A stretch of DNA of 9,535 bases. It comes from an uncultured Bacteroidota bacterium (GTDB lineage: Bacteria > Bacteroidota > Bacteroidia > Bacteroidales > 4484-276). The notes below the pieces were generated by a model that worked only from the letters and a program-made list of their open reading frames with translations, was not told the origin of the DNA and did not search any database. The stretch lies in NCBI GenBank assembly GCA_903930725.1, contig CAIYZW010000438.1:1-9535 (forward strand), written 5' to 3'. The translations under genes were made by a program, and so were the position numbers. This document shows positions 7,714-9,535 of this stretch, one piece after another. Within the stretch, counting starts at the first letter, position 1. Each line of letters opens with the position of its first letter.

Positions 7714-7742
7714 AAAAAAGGGGACTAAATGTCCCCTTTTTT
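7714..7742. terminator. Bidirectional intrinsic terminator
   Basis: A perfect 12-bp stem pairs AAAAAAGGGGAC (7714-7725) with GTCCCCTTTTTT (7731-7742) around a TAAAT loop. The GC core flanked by A-run and T-run gives a U-tract whichever strand is transcribed. It lies 27 bp after the stop of the long acyl-CoA dehydrogenase and about 50 bp after that of the opposing one, so it can end both convergent transcripts. Confidence 0.93.
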
Positions 7743-7792
7743 ATTAGCTTTTTCCCTCATCACTAGCGCCTTACGCCTCAAGCCTAATTCCT

Positions 7793-8938
7793 TTATTGTT
7801 TTAAAATGCTTTTTGAGATTACAATTCGTTGAACCTGGTTGGTTCCTTCGTAAATCTGGCAGAGTTTGGCATCGCGCATCATTTTTTCGACAGCAAAATC
7901 GGTCGAATAGCCATCACCACCCATAACCTGCACAGCATCAGTTGTTACGCGCATGGCAACATCCGAAGCAAATAATTTTGACATAGCCGAAAGTTTTGAT
8001 GCAGATTTTTGTCCGGTATCATAAGCCCAGGCCGCTTGCCAGGTCAACATTCTGGCAGCCTCTATTTCGGTGGCCATATCTGCAAGCATAAAACCTATGG
8101 CTTGGTTTGCGGCGATTGGTTTTCCAAACTGATGTCTGTTTTTTGCCCATTCCATCGAAGTTTCGTAGGCAGCACGGGCATTTCCGATACTTAATGCAGC
8201 AACACCGGTGCGCGTGCGGTCGAAAGTTTTCATGGCAATTATAAAACCGGTTCCTTCGCGGCCTAACATATTTTCGGCAGGAACCTCCACATCGTGGTAC
8301 AAAATCTCGTTTTGAACTGATGCTTTTTGTCCCATTTTTTCGAGGTGCGGTTTTATTTCGACACCTGGCAAGTCTGTTGGGACTACAAAAGCTGTTAAAC
8401 TTCTTGAAGCTTTCTCAGGATCAGTAATTGCAAAAACGGTATGAAAAGCAGCCACTTCACCATTGGTGATAAACCTTTTATGCCCGTTTAAAATGAATTT
8501 ATCACCTTTTCTAATGGCCTGAGACCTTATTCCCTGCACGTCGGAGCCAGCGTTTGGTTCGGTTAAGCAATAAGCAGCCACACCATGAATTTCGTTGATT
8601 AGGCCAAAGAATTTTTTTTGCTGAGTTTCGTCGGCGGCAAGCAAAAGTGGAGTCAGTGCAAGCGTATTTGCATCAATGCAAATTCCAATACCGATGCATC
8701 CGGCGCCCAATTCTTCGCTAGCGAGGGCACTATCCATAATCGAGTAACCTCTTCCACCAAATTTTTCGGGTACGGGGCCGTTCATTATACCTTCTTTGTA
8801 GGCTTGCTTAACAATTTCCCACGGAAATTCAGCTAATTTGTCGTATTTCAGGCGGTTTGGAATTATCACGCGTTCAGCAAATTCCCGGTATCTCGCCCGA
8901 ATAGCTTCTTGTTGAGGACTTAATGAAAAATCAATCAT
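7793..8938 (-). CDS. Acyl-CoA dehydrogenase, medium/short-chain type
   Basis: This 381-residue protein has the standard length of homotetrameric acyl-CoA dehydrogenases, FAD enzymes that introduce a 2,3 double bond into acyl-CoA and reduce electron-transfer flavoprotein. An all-helical N domain (1-120) carries FSLSPQQEAIRARYREFA. The middle beta domain has YCLTEPNAGSD (123-133) and RFITNG (155-160). The C-terminal helical domain has NRHQFGKPIAANQAIGFMLADMA (267-289), the AVQVMGGDGY flavin-contact region and QIYEGTNQVQR, in which Glu364 aligns with the MCAD catalytic base Glu376. The stretch AIGFMLADMA is very close to mammalian MCAD, which suggests a medium- or short-chain straight acyl substrate, but specificity is not proven. 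It is not a recent duplicate of the long enzyme across the terminator, since it lacks the C-terminal extension and differs throughout. No etfAB, enoyl-CoA hydratase or thiolase lies beside it. The start ATG at 8938 follows a leader of roughly 70 nt. Confidence 0.95.
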   Translation of the reverse strand: MIDFSLSPQQEAIRARYREFAERVIIPNRLKYDKLAEFPWEIVKQAYKEGIMNGPVPEKFGGRGYSIMDSALASEELGAGCIGIGICIDANTLALTPLLLAADETQQKKFFGLINEIHGVAAYCLTEPNAGSDVQGIRSQAIRKGDKFILNGHKRFITNGEVAAFHTVFAITDPEKASRSLTAFVVPTDLPGVEIKPHLEKMGQKASVQNEILYHDVEVPAENMLGREGTGFIIAMKTFDRTRTGVAALSIGNARAAYETSMEWAKNRHQFGKPIAANQAIGFMLADMATEIEAARMLTWQAAWAYDTGQKSASKLSAMSKLFASDVAMRVTTDAVQVMGGDGYSTDFAVEKMMRDAKLCQIYEGTNQVQRIVISKSILKQ

Positions 8939-8974
8939 CGTTAAAATATTTTAGGTTAGTAAATTTCCCAGGTA

Positions 8975-8988
8975 AACTCTTTGGAGTT
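8975..8988. repeat. Short palindrome in the leader of the second acyl-CoA dehydrogenase
   Basis: AACTC (8975-8979) and GAGTT (8984-8988) form a perfect 5-bp inverted repeat around TTTG. An outer GGT/ACC pairing at 8971-8973 and 8993-8995 is possible with bulges. It lies between the predicted promoter and the start codon of the acyl-CoA dehydrogenase. It could be a small operator or leader hairpin, or chance. Confidence 0.25.
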
Positions 8989-9014
8989 ATAAACCGATTC
9001 AAAATGAAACTAAG

Positions 9015-9022
9015 CAAAAGTA
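9015..9022 (-). promoter_or_regulatory. Predicted -7 element for the second acyl-CoA dehydrogenase
   Basis: The minus-strand octamer TACTTTTG (9022-9015) matches TAnnTTTG and is identical to the one proposed for gyrA. The -33 position holds only TTC (9043-9041) at an 18-base spacing, so that half is weak. The implied leader before the ATG at 8938 is about 70 nt. Confidence 0.4.
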
Positions 9023-9033
9023 TAAATTTTATC

Positions 9034-9041
9034 TATTTTTG
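9034..9041 (+). promoter_or_regulatory. Predicted -7 element for the TonB-domain gene
   Basis: TATTTTTG matches TAnnTTTG; no clear -33 TTG is seen about 20 bases upstream. Transcription would begin near 9048, some 15 nt before the ATG at 9063. The element's last three bases are the in-frame TTG that would otherwise serve as an upstream start codon, which argues for the ATG. Confidence 0.4.
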
Positions 9042-9062
9042 AAGCGGTTTATTAAACTTATC

Positions 9063-9494
9063 ATGGAAAATAAAAAAGATCCCAAATTTTTAAAACTACC
9101 TAAATTCCCTGGCGGAAAAGAATCCTTTCAGGAATTTGTGAAACAGCATTTAAAATACCCAAAAGAGGCCTTTGACAAGAAAATTGAAGGCACTGTTTAT
9201 GTAATGTATCGTGTTGATGGGATGGGCAATGTAATCGAAGTTCAGGTTACAAAAGGAATTGGTTTTGGTTGTGATGAAGAGGCCGCCAGAGTAATTAAAC
9301 TTATGAAATACGAAAAAGCCAAAAACCGTGGTTTACGGGTTATTGCCACGATGCGAACCCGGATAAATTTCAAATTGCCCAAGGCTCCCGAAATCCAGTT
9401 TGAATATAAAACAGAAGCCAAACCCTCAAACACAGCCAACAAAAAACCCGATAAACCAGCAGGGGAATCTTACGAATACACCATTACTTTTTAG
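9063..9494 (+). CDS. Stand-alone TonB C-terminal-domain protein (143 aa)
   Basis: Residues 14-105 carry the hallmarks of the TonB C-terminal fold as found in Bacteroidota. FPGG (15-18) is followed by FVKQHLKYPKEAF with the conserved Tyr-Pro, then IEGTVYVMYRVDGMGNV, the VTKGIGFGCDEEAARVI helix region, and a final strand, MRTRINFKL. In true TonB proteins this domain reaches across the periplasm to the TonB box of outer-membrane transporters and delivers energy from ExbB-ExbD. Here I see no N-terminal membrane anchor, signal peptide or proline-rich spanning region, and no exbB or exbD nearby. After the domain comes a polar tail of about 38 residues rich in Lys, Pro and Glu. I chose the ATG at 9063; a TTG at 9039 would add only eight residues (MKRFIKLI) and coincides with a predicted promoter element. 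The frame is open upstream to 8976 but offers no ATG. Its role, and whether it is exported, cannot be told. Confidence 0.8.
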   Translation: MENKKDPKFLKLPKFPGGKESFQEFVKQHLKYPKEAFDKKIEGTVYVMYRVDGMGNVIEVQVTKGIGFGCDEEAARVIKLMKYEKAKNRGLRVIATMRTRINFKLPKAPEIQFEYKTEAKPSNTANKKPDKPAGESYEYTITF

Positions 9495-9535
9495 CAGTTC
9501 ATTTTTTGTTGGATGTTTTATGATTTAAAACGATA

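Noticed and set aside
7729..7926. Plus-strand 65-codon frame starting in the terminator loop
   Set aside because: It begins within the hairpin and runs antisense into the acyl-CoA dehydrogenase, so it is not a plausible gene.
9515..9531. Hairpin GTTTTA/TAAAAC after the TonB-domain gene as a terminator
   Set aside because: The 6-bp stem has one GC pair and no following U-run before the window ends; it is too weak to call.
1..9535. Mobile element, toxin-antitoxin, phage-defence or biosynthetic system
   Set aside because: No transposase, integrase, direct-repeat array, nuclease pair or secretion gene was seen. Five of the six genes belong to common families, and the one unknown gene shows no linked system.

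Overview
The window looks like ordinary chromosome from a member of the Bacteroidota, probably an environmental Bacteroidales-like lineage. The basis is low GC content, AT-rich leaders without Shine-Dalgarno sequences, repeated matches to the Bacteroidota -7 promoter element TAnnTTTG, and the style of the proteins (GyrA, ClpC, a roughly 600-residue acyl-CoA dehydrogenase, a TonB C-terminal-domain protein). Taxonomy below phylum is a guess. I see no mobile element, CRISPR array, tRNA or rRNA.

Layout: six genes alternate strictly in strand, so none shares an operon with a neighbour inside the window. (1) 1-2163, minus: gyrA (DNA gyrase subunit A), whose 3' end lies outside the window. (2) 2164-2497: a 334-bp divergent intergenic region with a good gyrA promoter candidate and two possible clpC -7 elements. 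(3) 2498-5071, plus: clpC, a complete two-ring AAA+ unfoldase. (4) 5092-5826, minus: an unrecognised protein with an N-terminal membrane segment. A long hairpin overlaps its 3' end, just after clpC. (5) 5827-5901: a compact divergent promoter region. (6) 5902-7686, plus: a long VLCAD/ACAD9-type acyl-CoA dehydrogenase. (7) 7714-7742: a strong hairpin that can terminate transcription from both sides. (8) 7793-8938, minus: a medium/short-chain-type acyl-CoA dehydrogenase. (9) 8939-9062: a second compact divergent promoter region. (10) 9063-9494, plus: a small stand-alone TonB C-terminal-domain protein.

How the genes relate: gyrA and clpC are housekeeping genes (DNA supercoiling and protein quality control). 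The two convergent acyl-CoA dehydrogenases would both catalyse the first oxidation step on acyl-CoA thioesters and pass electrons to electron-transfer flavoprotein, which is not encoded here. They suggest fatty-acid or branched-chain amino-acid catabolism. Nothing ties the hypothetical protein or the TonB-domain protein to these functions except adjacency.

I looked for a novel system and do not find a convincing one. The items most worth a second look are the unrecognised membrane-anchored protein, the signal-less TonB-C protein, the hairpin after clpC, and the tightly packed divergent promoters. In two of these promoters the -7 element ends in a TTG that could be mistaken for a start codon.
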